Source: CAZOHG01 sp964579725 (lineage in GTDB: Bacteria > Zhuqueibacterota > JdFR-76 > BMS3Abin05). From it: a stretch of 15,506 bases of DNA. The notes beneath the pieces were generated by a model. That model made no database searches. It was given only the letters and a program-made list of their open reading frames with translations, and was not told where the DNA came from. The DNA is taken from positions 1 to 15,506 of the forward strand of contig CAZOHG010000075.1 in assembly GCA_964579725.1 (NCBI GenBank), written 5' to 3'. The position numbers and the translations under genes were made by a program. Shown piece after piece: positions 1 to 6,601 of this stretch; positions within the stretch are counted from its first letter, which is position 1; every line of letters begins with the position of its first letter.

Positions 1-110
1 TTTCGCCCCGTTGGGGCTCAGATTCCGGAAATCATTTTTAATTTCGGGAATTAATTTTCTCAATCCTGCGTCCCGAAGGAACGCTTGAGCGAGAGCCCAC
101 CCATTTGTGG
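1..110. repeat. 110-bp direct repeat, copy 1
   Basis: This stretch recurs at 389-498 with four mismatches over 110 positions (at 40, 46, 83 and 104 of the unit). It opens with a small palindrome (GCCCC at 5-9 against GGGGC at 13-17, 3-nt loop). It closes with a larger one just past its end (CACCCA 98-103 against TGGGTG 108-113, 4-nt loop). The copy starts at the first base of the window, so its true left edge may lie outside. There is no transposase and no CRISPR spacing. From memory, similar palindrome-rich intergenic elements are common in FCB-group and related genomes; I infer a REP-like dispersed element of unknown role. Confidence 0.9.
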
Positions 111-388
111 GTGAGTGGGGCTTGGAATTTGCCAACCGCCCTTTGCCCACCAGCGAAGGGGGTGGATCCGGTTTTAGACCGTGTGTGGGAAAACGGAAAA
201 GATTTTAGAAATCAAAAATCTGCGTTCCTTGTTATTCAATTGAAAACACACCAAAAAAATTTTTCCCGTTTCAAGATTGGATTTGGGACACAAACTAAGA
301 CAGTTTTCCCGAATTTTATGCCACCCCTTCAGGGTGGTTTTTGATTCAGGCTTGGCCTTTTCCCAGGGCGCTGCCCTGGGCTGGGCTA
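111..388. other. Non-coding spacer between the two direct repeats
   Basis: No coding region, RNA gene or promoter could be supported here. Two plus-strand frames of 79 and 88 codons cross this area. They lack ribosome-binding sites, run through the palindromes, and have the low-complexity composition expected of translated hairpins. Apart from the palindromes near 321-380, I see nothing organised. Confidence 0.6.
321..380. repeat. Pair of GC-rich palindromes preceding repeat copy 2
   Basis: Two perfect inverted repeats sit close together. The first is CCACCC (321-326) against GGGTGG (332-337) with a 5-nt loop. The second is CCCAGGGC (362-369) against GCCCTGGG (373-380) with a 3-nt loop. They immediately precede the GCCCC/GGGGC palindrome of repeat copy 2 (393-405), so the element here is a run of four hairpins if the terminal CACCCA palindrome is included. 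None is followed by a convincing T-run on either strand, so they are not obvious terminators. The first repeat copy may have had the same partners to its left, outside the window. Confidence 0.8.
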
Positions 389-498
389 TTTCGCCCCGTT
401 GGGGCTCAGATTCCGGAAATCATTTTTTATTTCAGGAATTAATTTTCTCAATCCTGCGTCCCGAAGGAACACTTGAGCGAGAGCCCACCCACTTGTGG
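389..498. repeat. 110-bp direct repeat, copy 2
   Basis: This is the second copy of the unit at 1-110, offset by 388 bp and about 96% identical. It ends about 50 bp before the stop codon of the HD-GYP gene, so it lies downstream of the minus-strand signalling operon and could form the 3' end of its mRNA. The bases between the copies (111-388) show no gene I can support; open frames through the region look like by-products of the repeat sequence. Confidence 0.9.
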
Positions 499-549
499 GC
501 GCAGTTTTTCTGTCGAATCGATCGGGCATTTAGGCAAGAATAGTTCCTG

Positions 550-1671
550 TTAGCTGGCCTTTGCTTCCTGAGCCGTTTTCATGGTTCGACGGAGCAATCG
601 GACAATGTCACTGGCCTCGGTGTGCTTGGCCGAGAGCCGGATGCGCTCCAGTACGCTGACGGGAATTTTGAGGAAGGCTTTCACCACATTGGGGTCGAAA
701 TGCTTACCGGAATCGGAAGCAATGATTTCCAATGCCTTTTCAATGGACGTGGCTTTTTTGTAAACACGGGCACTGGTGATGGCGTCAAACGAATCAATGA
801 CCGCAAAAATTCGGGCACCGATGGGGATTTCTTCACCCTTTAAACCTTCGGGGTAACCATTGCCGTCCCATCGCTCGTGGTGGTATTTCACGATGTCCAA
901 AGAGGGCTGAAGGAAAGAAATGCTTTTGAGCATGTTGTAGCCGATGAGTGTGTGCTGTTTCATGACCGCCCATTCTTCATCGGTCAGGGGGGCGGGTTTG
1001 AGCAGAACGCTATCGGGAATGGCAATTTTCCCCACGTCGTGCAGTAAGGCGCCGCGAGCCAAATTCATGAGTTGTGCTCCCCGAATGTGCAGTTTGCCTG
1101 CCAAAAGTCGCGTGTACCCCACCACGCGTTTGGAATGTCCGCCTGTACTCCGTTCTCGCACGTCCAGGGCGGTAATCAGTGCTTCCAACGTCCGTTGGTA
1201 GGTCATTTCAATTTCTTCGTAGGCGCGCAGCAATTCCAATGTGCGCTCCCGAACCTTTTTCTGCAAATTTTCCTGGTAGGCTTTTTCCTGTAAAAGCAAC
1301 GTTTTCCGCTCCAGTGCTCGATCCACCGCAATCTTAATCTCCTGCGGATTGAACGGTTTAATAATGTAATCGTAGGCCCCCAGGCGCAAACAGTCCACGG
1401 CTTCCTTGGTGTCGTCTACACCGGTAATCATAAGTACGGCCATGTTGGGGTCTTCGCTCAGAACCTGTTTGAGCAACCATTTCCCGTCGTAATCGGGCAT
1501 TTTAATGTCCGTGATGACGATGTCAAAATTCTCCCGTTTGATTTTTTTCAGCGCTTCGTGGGCATTTTCCGCCATTTTTACGTCGAAATTGTGTCGGCGG
1601 AAATAGCGGGCAATGAGTTCACGAATCACCGATTCGTCATCTACAATGAGCATTTTATTCTTTTCAACCAT
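550..1671 (-). CDS. Response regulator with receiver and HD-GYP c-di-GMP phosphodiesterase domains
   Basis: A cytoplasmic two-domain regulator of the RpfG type, 373 residues. The receiver (about 5-125) has the acidic pair D11/D12, phosphoacceptor D55 in ITDIKMPD, T83 and K105. A helical linker (about 126-160) leads to an HD-GYP domain (about 160-345) with H211-D212 in LLHDVGKI and an intact HHERWDGNGYP signature at 264-274. All usual metal and substrate residues appear present, so hydrolysis of cyclic di-GMP is expected. I chose the ATG at 1671 over an upstream in-frame TTG at 1692 because GAAGGA lies 7 nt before the ATG. It follows the hybrid kinase by 36 nt on the same strand, so the kinase is its probable phosphodonor. 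Domain calls follow known family motifs; the pairing is inferred. Confidence 0.95.
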   Translation of the reverse strand: MVEKNKMLIVDDESVIRELIARYFRRHNFDVKMAENAHEALKKIKRENFDIVITDIKMPDYDGKWLLKQVLSEDPNMAVLMITGVDDTKEAVDCLRLGAYDYIIKPFNPQEIKIAVDRALERKTLLLQEKAYQENLQKKVRERTLELLRAYEEIEMTYQRTLEALITALDVRERSTGGHSKRVVGYTRLLAGKLHIRGAQLMNLARGALLHDVGKIAIPDSVLLKPAPLTDEEWAVMKQHTLIGYNMLKSISFLQPSLDIVKYHHERWDGNGYPEGLKGEEIPIGARIFAVIDSFDAITSARVYKKATSIEKALEIIASDSGKHFDPNVVKAFLKIPVSVLERIRLSAKHTEASDIVRLLRRTMKTAQEAKAS

Positions 1672-1678
1672 GCTACAA

Positions 1679-1684
1679 TCCTTC
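1679..1684 (-). promoter_or_regulatory. Ribosome-binding site deciding the HD-GYP gene start
   Basis: On the minus strand GAAGGA sits 7 nt upstream of the ATG at 1671. The longer reading from TTG at 1692 would place this site inside the coding sequence and add seven residues with no receiver homology, so the ATG is preferred. Confidence 0.75.
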
Positions 1685-1707
1685 GTTGTCAAAAATCGCT
1701 TGCCTTA

Positions 1708-4587
1708 TTACGGCTGTTTTTCCAATAAGTCCACCATTAATTTTTTTAATTCTTCAATGTCAAAGGGTTTCACAATGAGGGGTAGATGATTTTTTTCCAA
1801 AAATTCCTCTGTTTCCCTCGACAACACATCTCCGGTAGTCAGGATGAAATGGGAGGACAGAGCGGGTTTTTGGGCGACCACTTTGTCAAAAAATTGAAAA
1901 CCGCTCATGTCCGGCATACGGACATCGGACAAAATAATATCCGGCGAGACGGATTTTAGAATTTCCAACGCCTCTCGGGTGTGGGTAGGCGTCAAAACCT
2001 CATTGCCCATTTGCCTGAAAATTTGCCGAAGCAATTCGCGGATCGTTTCCTCGTCGTCCAAAATCAAAATGGTTTTGCCCCGAATGGCAGCGGAAGCGTC
2101 CGTTCCCTCAAAACCCGCGGCGCCAGAATCCTTTGACTCGTCGTAAAGCGGAAGCCGAATGGTGAAGGTGGTGCCTTTTCCCACCTCACTGCGCACTGAA
2201 ATCTCACCCCCGTGATTTTGAATGATTCCGTAAGAAATGGCCAGCCCCATGCCCGTCCCTTTTCCAACCGGTTTGGTGGTGAAAAAGGGATTAAAGATTT
2301 TTTGAAGATTTTGTCTGGGAATGCCCGGCCCGTTGTCTGTAACCGAGATCACGGCGTATTTGTCGCTTTTTTCTGTCTTAATCAGGATGTGGTCCCCCTT
2401 GCCCGCCAGCTCAATCGCCTGCGCCGCATTGGTCACCAGATTCAAAATGACCTCCTGAATCTGGAAATAATCCGCCCAGACGGTTAGCTCCTCTTTTGAA
2501 AATTGCTGTTCGATTTGCGTGCCCCGGCTTTTCACATCGTATTCAATCAGCGCCAACGCTTTGCGAAACGCCTCGTGGAGGTTCACAGCCTCTTTTTCCT
2601 GAGGAGCCTGCCGGGCAAAAAACAGGAGGTTCTGGACAATGCGTTTCGCCCGTTCCGCTTCATTGTGAATGGTTTTCAAATCGTCCCGAAAACCTTCCGG
2701 CAAATCCGGGTCTTCCATGATTAATTCCGAAAATCCAATGACCCCCGTTAAGGGATTGTTCAATTCGTGTGCCACACCGGCAATAATTTCTCCCAGCGTT
2801 GCCAGCTTTTCCTGCTGCAAAAGCTGCTGTTGAATCTGAAGCTCTCGTGTGACCTCGCGCACAATGTGAATGTACCCCACGATCTGGCGTTTTTCGTCGA
2901 AACGCGGGTAGCAGCTCACCTGAAATTGGCGTCCGTCATTAAAAACGTCCATCACGGACGTCGCGGCCTTGCCATTTTGCAGAATTTTCAGGTAGGGACA
3001 CTCATCGATGGGATGATCGGTTCCGTGAAAAATCCGGTAACATTTTTGCCCTAAAATCTCATTTTCTTTGCGCCCAAGTAAATCGACAACAGCCCGATTG
3101 GCCAATTGAACCGTCCAATTTTTGTCGTGGACAGAAATCCCCATTTGAACGGAATCAAAAATATGCCGCCAAAGCTCCTGCTGCCGGCGGTAATGGGTTT
3201 GCTTTTGATTTTCGTAAAGGGCCACCGAAACGTGCTTGCCCAGGGTCTTTAAGAAATCGTAGTAAATTGCGTGGTAGCGCACAGGGGACGTGAAACCCAA
3301 TTTCAGAAAGCCCAACAATTGATTTTCGAGCTGCAATGGAATGTGAATAAAAGCACGCAAGCCCGATTGGTACAATTCTCGTTGAAATGGAGTGAATTTT
3401 TTCAGTTGATTTTCTGTGACATTCACGACCTTTATTTCGGGTGAAGTTTCGATTTCATCAGATCCAAATTCGCGCCCCACCAGTCCCTCGTGCATTTTCT
3501 CTCGGGTGTGAACAAATTGCAGGCGCCACCGGTTTTTCTCCGACCCCGGCAAAAGAAAAGAAACCCGGAAAATCTTCTGGGATTTCTTCAGCAAAACATC
3601 CGCCATTTCGCTCACAATGGCTTCCGGCGTTTGGCTCGTCAAAAGCCTTTCGTCAATGAGGCTTAAAACCTGCGTCAGTTTATTCTTAATCTCGTGAATG
3701 TACAACGACAAAAGTAGGTGCAGCCTTGGTTTAAATATTCGCAAAATTAACTGAAAAAGAGAGTGTTCGTTTTCACTTAAACGCGTTTCTTCCCGCCAGC
3801 CGTAAACACCCAGATAAAGAAGTTTACCAAATTGATCCGCTGACGTTACAAGAACACGGCGAATTTGGCGCTCCCGCAATTCTGCCAAAAATGGCCTGGA
3901 AAAAATGCCCTGTACCTCCCGGTCGTCTTTCAGGTCGAAGCCCACCAAATCCGAATAGATCTGTTGGCGAGGGTCAAATTTCTTCGTGAAAAAACGATTG
4001 CGTGCAAAAAAACGGGGCGCTTCGCGGGGCGAATGTACCTGAACCCCCTCATCCGAAAAAATAAATTGCGCCATGAAATCCGGCCGAAAGTGCGATTGAA
4101 TAAGGGAGACCAAATACCGGTTGGCCTCTACGGAGTCCGTGATTTGTTCAAACTCACGCGCAACCCGGTTCAAGAAGGTCAGAGAATCCGCGGAAGGGGT
4201 TCCCTGAACAAAATCGTTGGGAATCGTTTGAAGTTCGAACCGCTGAACAAAACCGTCAAGGGCACCGTCCGCTTTTCGAAGCACGAAGGTCTCAAAATCC
4301 GCGTCTAAAATTCGGTGATCGACGTGGAGTTTTTTGTGCCCCGAAATCGATTTGTTTCGAAGCAACGCTTCCCGAAGCGGGCAGAACTCCCCATCCTCCG
4401 TGCAGTTGTGGGTTTTTTGTTGAAAGATTTCCCAACAAAATTTACCCCGAACGGCCTCCGGGCGAACATCCCATTCTTTCAGAAAAGCGGCATTGACATC
4501 CGTCAATCTGAAATCGGGGTCAACGACCGCCATGGGACTACGGGAATTTGCAAAAATATCCGCAAAACTAATTGACGCACTCGTCAT
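1708..4587 (-). CDS. Hybrid sensor histidine kinase (PAS-GAF-GAF-PAS-HisKA-HATPase-REC)
   Basis: A 959-residue soluble kinase with no signal peptide or membrane segment, so it probably senses a cytoplasmic cue. The order is PAS (about 8-120), a GAF-like region (135-290), a second GAF-like region (about 320-460), PAS (470-585), HisKA with phosphoacceptor H607 in GVAHELNNPL, and HATPase_c. The latter shows an N box near 712-724, DNGPGIP at 751-757, and a G box with GKGTGMGLAISYG (775-787). A C-terminal receiver (838-955) carries D844/D845, phosphoacceptor D888 in LSDVRMPD, and K940. Both PAS domains carry the Cys-rich pattern (C51, C62, C69; C516, C530) seen in many PAS sensors. AGGGG lies 8 nt before the ATG. 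The internal receiver plus the receiver of the downstream HD-GYP protein suggests a branched phosphorelay (inferred). An extra H-box-like motif occurs at H298. Confidence 0.95.
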   Translation of the reverse strand: MTSASISFADIFANSRSPMAVVDPDFRLTDVNAAFLKEWDVRPEAVRGKFCWEIFQQKTHNCTEDGEFCPLREALLRNKSISGHKKLHVDHRILDADFETFVLRKADGALDGFVQRFELQTIPNDFVQGTPSADSLTFLNRVAREFEQITDSVEANRYLVSLIQSHFRPDFMAQFIFSDEGVQVHSPREAPRFFARNRFFTKKFDPRQQIYSDLVGFDLKDDREVQGIFSRPFLAELRERQIRRVLVTSADQFGKLLYLGVYGWREETRLSENEHSLFQLILRIFKPRLHLLLSLYIHEIKNKLTQVLSLIDERLLTSQTPEAIVSEMADVLLKKSQKIFRVSFLLPGSEKNRWRLQFVHTREKMHEGLVGREFGSDEIETSPEIKVVNVTENQLKKFTPFQRELYQSGLRAFIHIPLQLENQLLGFLKLGFTSPVRYHAIYYDFLKTLGKHVSVALYENQKQTHYRRQQELWRHIFDSVQMGISVHDKNWTVQLANRAVVDLLGRKENEILGQKCYRIFHGTDHPIDECPYLKILQNGKAATSVMDVFNDGRQFQVSCYPRFDEKRQIVGYIHIVREVTRELQIQQQLLQQEKLATLGEIIAGVAHELNNPLTGVIGFSELIMEDPDLPEGFRDDLKTIHNEAERAKRIVQNLLFFARQAPQEKEAVNLHEAFRKALALIEYDVKSRGTQIEQQFSKEELTVWADYFQIQEVILNLVTNAAQAIELAGKGDHILIKTEKSDKYAVISVTDNGPGIPRQNLQKIFNPFFTTKPVGKGTGMGLAISYGIIQNHGGEISVRSEVGKGTTFTIRLPLYDESKDSGAAGFEGTDASAAIRGKTILILDDEETIRELLRQIFRQMGNEVLTPTHTREALEILKSVSPDIILSDVRMPDMSGFQFFDKVVAQKPALSSHFILTTGDVLSRETEEFLEKNHLPLIVKPFDIEELKKLMVDLLEKQP

Positions 4588-5090
4588 TTGAAAATCCCCT
4601 TTTACATAGGCGCCAAAAGCAAAAGTCGGCGTTTATCTCTTTTTAATATCGGCAACTGTGCCCCCGAAGTAAAGACATTTGTGGGAATTTATTTAAGACG
4701 ATTCAAGAGAAGATTCCCCCTGTTTACAAGGCTCGGCCAAGCGATTTGTCGGACAAAATAGCTGAAGTTTTCGGTTTGCAGGGTAAGCCCTTTGTAATGG
4801 CGAAGGCAAGCGTCAACTGTCGTTGGGTAACGATGCAGGCAGCCAGCCGGCTCTCGGATGCCAAAAACCGTGTGTTCTCGAGCCATGTGACAATCCCTCT
4901 CGTCGATTCCTTGCAAAACGGATTCTGACTCCGGCTGATTTTGTACATAATTTACGTGAAATTTTTTTATAAAACAATAAAAAAATTAGATGTTACAGGA
5001 AAGTAATATTTTCCCGCTCCGGCCCCGGTTGGGTTTTCCCTTTACTTTTGGCGTTAAAGACCGATATTTAAATAGGGGGACAAAAAAGTC
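4588..5090. other. Gene-free intergenic region with a hairpin-rich segment
   Basis: This separates the divergent kinase operon and porV-like gene. I find no credible gene. Between about 4680 and 4930 the sequence is more GC-rich than its flanks and contains three consecutive hairpins: AGGG/CCCT (4780-4791), TCGTT/AACGA (4820-4833), and a nested GGCA/TGCC (4838-4862) with CCG/CGG inside. The short open frames here (60-75 codons on both strands) have no recognisable product and no strong ribosome-binding site. The stretch 4940-5090 is AT-rich and shows nothing until the promoter at 5091. The segment may be a structured RNA, a decayed gene, or both kinds of chance signal. Confidence 0.5.
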
Positions 5091-5119
5091 TTGACAAGAT
5101 AGAATTTTTTTGTTACATT
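5091..5119 (+). promoter_or_regulatory. Strong sigma-70-type promoter with extended -10
   Basis: A consensus TTGACA at 5091-5096 is followed after exactly 17 nt by TACATT (5114-5119). A TG dinucleotide at 5111-5112 forms an extended -10 element. The predicted transcription start is near A5126. It lies about 320 bp before the porV-like start codon and is the best promoter match in the window, which implies a strongly transcribed leader. Confidence 0.75.
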
Positions 5120-5177
5120 AAATTCAAATTTTAAAGGATTTGGAGGAGAATACCCGAAAGACGTTCGCTAAAGGTTT

Positions 5178-5249
5178 GTGGAAATTGAAAAAATTATTCA
5201 GGTAAAACGCCAACGCATTTTGCAGCGGATTTTTTCCATTCACTTTTAA
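5178..5249 (+). other. Possible 23-codon leader open frame inside the structured RNA
   Basis: A GTG at 5178 opens a 23-codon frame ending in TAA at 5247-5249, rich in Ile, Lys, Arg and Gln. The stop falls at the junction of stem A and the competing stem B, where a terminating ribosome could influence folding. However, the AAAGG before it (5170-5174) is only 3 nt from the GTG, which is too close for good initiation. The better GGAGGAG at 5142-5148 has no start codon at a suitable distance. I therefore regard translation as unlikely but worth recording. Confidence 0.15.
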
Positions 5250-5282
5250 GCGAACGGTATTCGTCCTTCACACTATTTTTGG

Positions 5283-5334
5283 CCGAATGTTTAAAAGTGG
5301 ATTTTAAATCCCTGCATTCGGTTTTTTTGTTTTT
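5283..5334 (+). terminator. Intrinsic terminator at the end of the leader
   Basis: CCGAATG (5283-5289) pairs with CATTCGG (5315-5321) and is followed directly by seven T, one G and five T. The long loop contains its own hairpin, GGATTT/AAATCC (5299-5311). It ends about 107 nt before the porV-like ATG. Unless antitermination occurs, it should stop most transcription from the promoter at 5091, so it is either an attenuator or the end of a small RNA gene. Confidence 0.65.
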
Positions 5335-5441
5335 AGGAACAGCCGAAAATCTGAACCGTTTAAAGAAACGGGCGTTTTTTCCGCAAGCTTAAATGAGGGC
5401 TTTGCATACAAAGGATTTACAGAACAAAGGAGGCCAATCCG

Positions 5442-6500
5442 ATGAAAAAACTATTGTTAAGTGTCCTGTCTATTCTCGTTCTTTTTGCGGGAATCTCTCT
5501 CCGACAGGCTCACGCTCAGAGTGAGGCGGGGGTGCTTTTCTTACTCATTTCACCGGGCGTCCGCGCTGACGGAATGGGGGAAGCTTTTGTGGGGCTGGCG
5601 GACGACGCTTCCGCCGTTTACTGGAACACAGGCGGTTTGCCTTTCCAAAACGGCCACGAATTGCTGATTATGCATTCCAATTGGCTCCCGCAGCTCGCCT
5701 CGGACCTGTTTTATGATTTTGTCGCCTACACCCACCACGTAAGCGGTCTCGGTACCTTTGGTGCCAGCGTCACTTATTTGAATTTGGGCACCCAAAATGT
5801 GACGCTGGAAACCGGCCCCGAGGTGGTGGACCATTTTACCAGCTACGATTTTGCCGCGTCGGGGGCTTTCGGCACGTTAATTGGGGAACACACCGGTGTT
5901 GGGGTAAACATGAAAATCATTCGCAGCAGCCTGGCACCTTTCGGAGCCGGAAAAGAAAAAGGTAAAGGTCAGGCCTGGTCTTTTGGGGTGGATTTGGGCC
6001 TTTTGTACAAAGTTCCGTTTTTGAAGGGACTTAGCTTTGGAATGAATCTGGCAAATATGGGCCCGAAAATCAGCTACATCGATGTAGACCAGGCGGACCC
6101 TCAGCCAACCAACCTTCGCGTGGGATTGGCTTACCACATTATTAACAGCCAGTACAATAAATTGACCTACGTCCTCGATTTCAGCAAACTCTTGGTGCGT
6201 CGATACAAAAACGGTACGTCCGATCCGTTTTACAAAGCTATTTTCACCTCGTGGACGGACCAACCTATTCGCGAAGAAATGAAACAAGTCATTACGCACA
6301 CCGGCCTGGAATATTGGTACAGCAACCTGATTGGCCTTCGCGTAGGCTATTGGTACGACGAAGTGGGAAATGTCAAGCCCTTCACTTTCGGCGCAGGATT
6401 GAAATATTCGCTCTACCGTTTTGATTTCGGCTACATTGCAGCCGGCGAAGGGCACCCGTTGACCGATACCATGCGTTTTTCTTTAACAATCGGTTTTTAA
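5442..6500 (+). CDS. PorV/PorQ-family outer-membrane beta-barrel protein
   Basis: A 352-residue exported protein. It has a signal peptide (about 1-26, ending AHAQ). After that comes the family's hallmark N-terminal stretch, PGVRADGMGEAFVGLADDASA (38-58) followed by VYWNTGGL, and alternating-polarity beta strands to a terminal Phe (SLTIGF). PorV proteins are FadL-like barrels of the type IX secretion system that receive cargo at the outer membrane and pass it to the signal-processing machinery; paralogues of less defined role also exist in FCB bacteria. AAAGGAGG lies 8 nt before the ATG. The gene sits between two terminators, so it may be transcribed alone. The neighbouring gene at 6602 encodes a protein with a type IX sorting-like tail, a natural client. 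I cannot tell a true PorV from a paralogue, so no symbol is given. Confidence 0.85.
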   Translation: MKKLLLSVLSILVLFAGISLRQAHAQSEAGVLFLLISPGVRADGMGEAFVGLADDASAVYWNTGGLPFQNGHELLIMHSNWLPQLASDLFYDFVAYTHHVSGLGTFGASVTYLNLGTQNVTLETGPEVVDHFTSYDFAASGAFGTLIGEHTGVGVNMKIIRSSLAPFGAGKEKGKGQAWSFGVDLGLLYKVPFLKGLSFGMNLANMGPKISYIDVDQADPQPTNLRVGLAYHIINSQYNKLTYVLDFSKLLVRRYKNGTSDPFYKAIFTSWTDQPIREEMKQVITHTGLEYWYSNLIGLRVGYWYDEVGNVKPFTFGAGLKYSLYRFDFGYIAAGEGHPLTDTMRFSLTIGF

Positions 6501-6532
6501 TTGGATTTTATAGAAATACCAACAATTTACCG

Positions 6533-6563
6533 AAAAACCGAGGTCTTCGGATCTCGGTTTTTT
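6533..6563 (+). terminator. Intrinsic terminator after the porV-like gene
   Basis: ACCGAGGTC (6537-6545) pairs with GATCTCGGT (6550-6558) around a UUCG tetraloop, with one G-U pair. Flanking A and T runs extend the stem to about 13 pairs and supply the T-tract (6558-6563). It lies 37 nt after the stop codon. This is a textbook Rho-independent terminator, possibly bidirectional, and separates this gene from the surface-protein operon. Confidence 0.9.
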
Positions 6564-6601
6564 GGTACCATTTTTCTTGACGTGGAAACAACGGACTTTT
6601 T

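Larger units (their letters stand above)
5126..5334 (+). ncRNA. Structured leader RNA, candidate transcription attenuator or riboswitch
   Basis: A roughly 210-nt predicted transcript between a strong promoter and an intrinsic terminator. Long-range stem A pairs 5144-5154 with 5256-5267 (11 bp, one bulged G) and continues with GTTCGCT (5163-5169) against AGCGAAC (5249-5255); an 8-nt bulge lies between. An inner stem TGGAAA/TTTCCA (5179-5184 with 5233-5238) caps it. A competing stem B of 15 contiguous pairs (three G-U) joins 5238-5252 to 5288-5302, which would break both stem A and the terminator. This is the usual geometry of sensing, antiterminator and terminator stems. I do not recognise the sensing part as any known riboswitch class. 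A free-standing small RNA is the main alternative. Pairings were found by eye; energies were not computed. Confidence 0.5.

Noticed and set aside
1..498. Direct repeats as a CRISPR array.
   Set aside because: Only two copies, 110 bp long and 388 bp apart, with no regular spacers and no cas genes.
483..515. Terminator for the minus-strand operon formed by the CCCAC/GTGGG palindrome.
   Set aside because: Read on the minus strand, the palindrome is followed by a CT-rich stretch rather than a T-run, so it does not meet the intrinsic-terminator pattern.
277..543. An 88-codon frame through the repeats at the left edge.
   Set aside because: It translates the palindromes of the repeat element and lacks a ribosome-binding site; this kind of spurious peptide is typical of such repeats.
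4650..4666. Minus-strand GGCAC and TTGC resembling a sigma-54 promoter for the kinase operon.
   Set aside because: The two blocks are separated by 2 nt rather than the required 5, so the GG-GC spacing is wrong.
4772..4850. Resemblance to a GEMM-I (cyclic di-GMP) riboswitch, tempting because an HD-GYP gene is adjacent.
   Set aside because: Only loose similarity: CAGGGTAAGCC and GGCAAGC recall conserved strings, but the P1b helix is too weak, the closing stems cannot be drawn, and the gene downstream is more than 590 nt away. An Infernal search with the family model would settle it.
4689..4948. Overlapping 60-75 codon frames on both strands of the kinase-porV spacer.
   Set aside because: No recognisable protein, no strong initiation site, and competing frames on both strands; more likely structured or decayed DNA.
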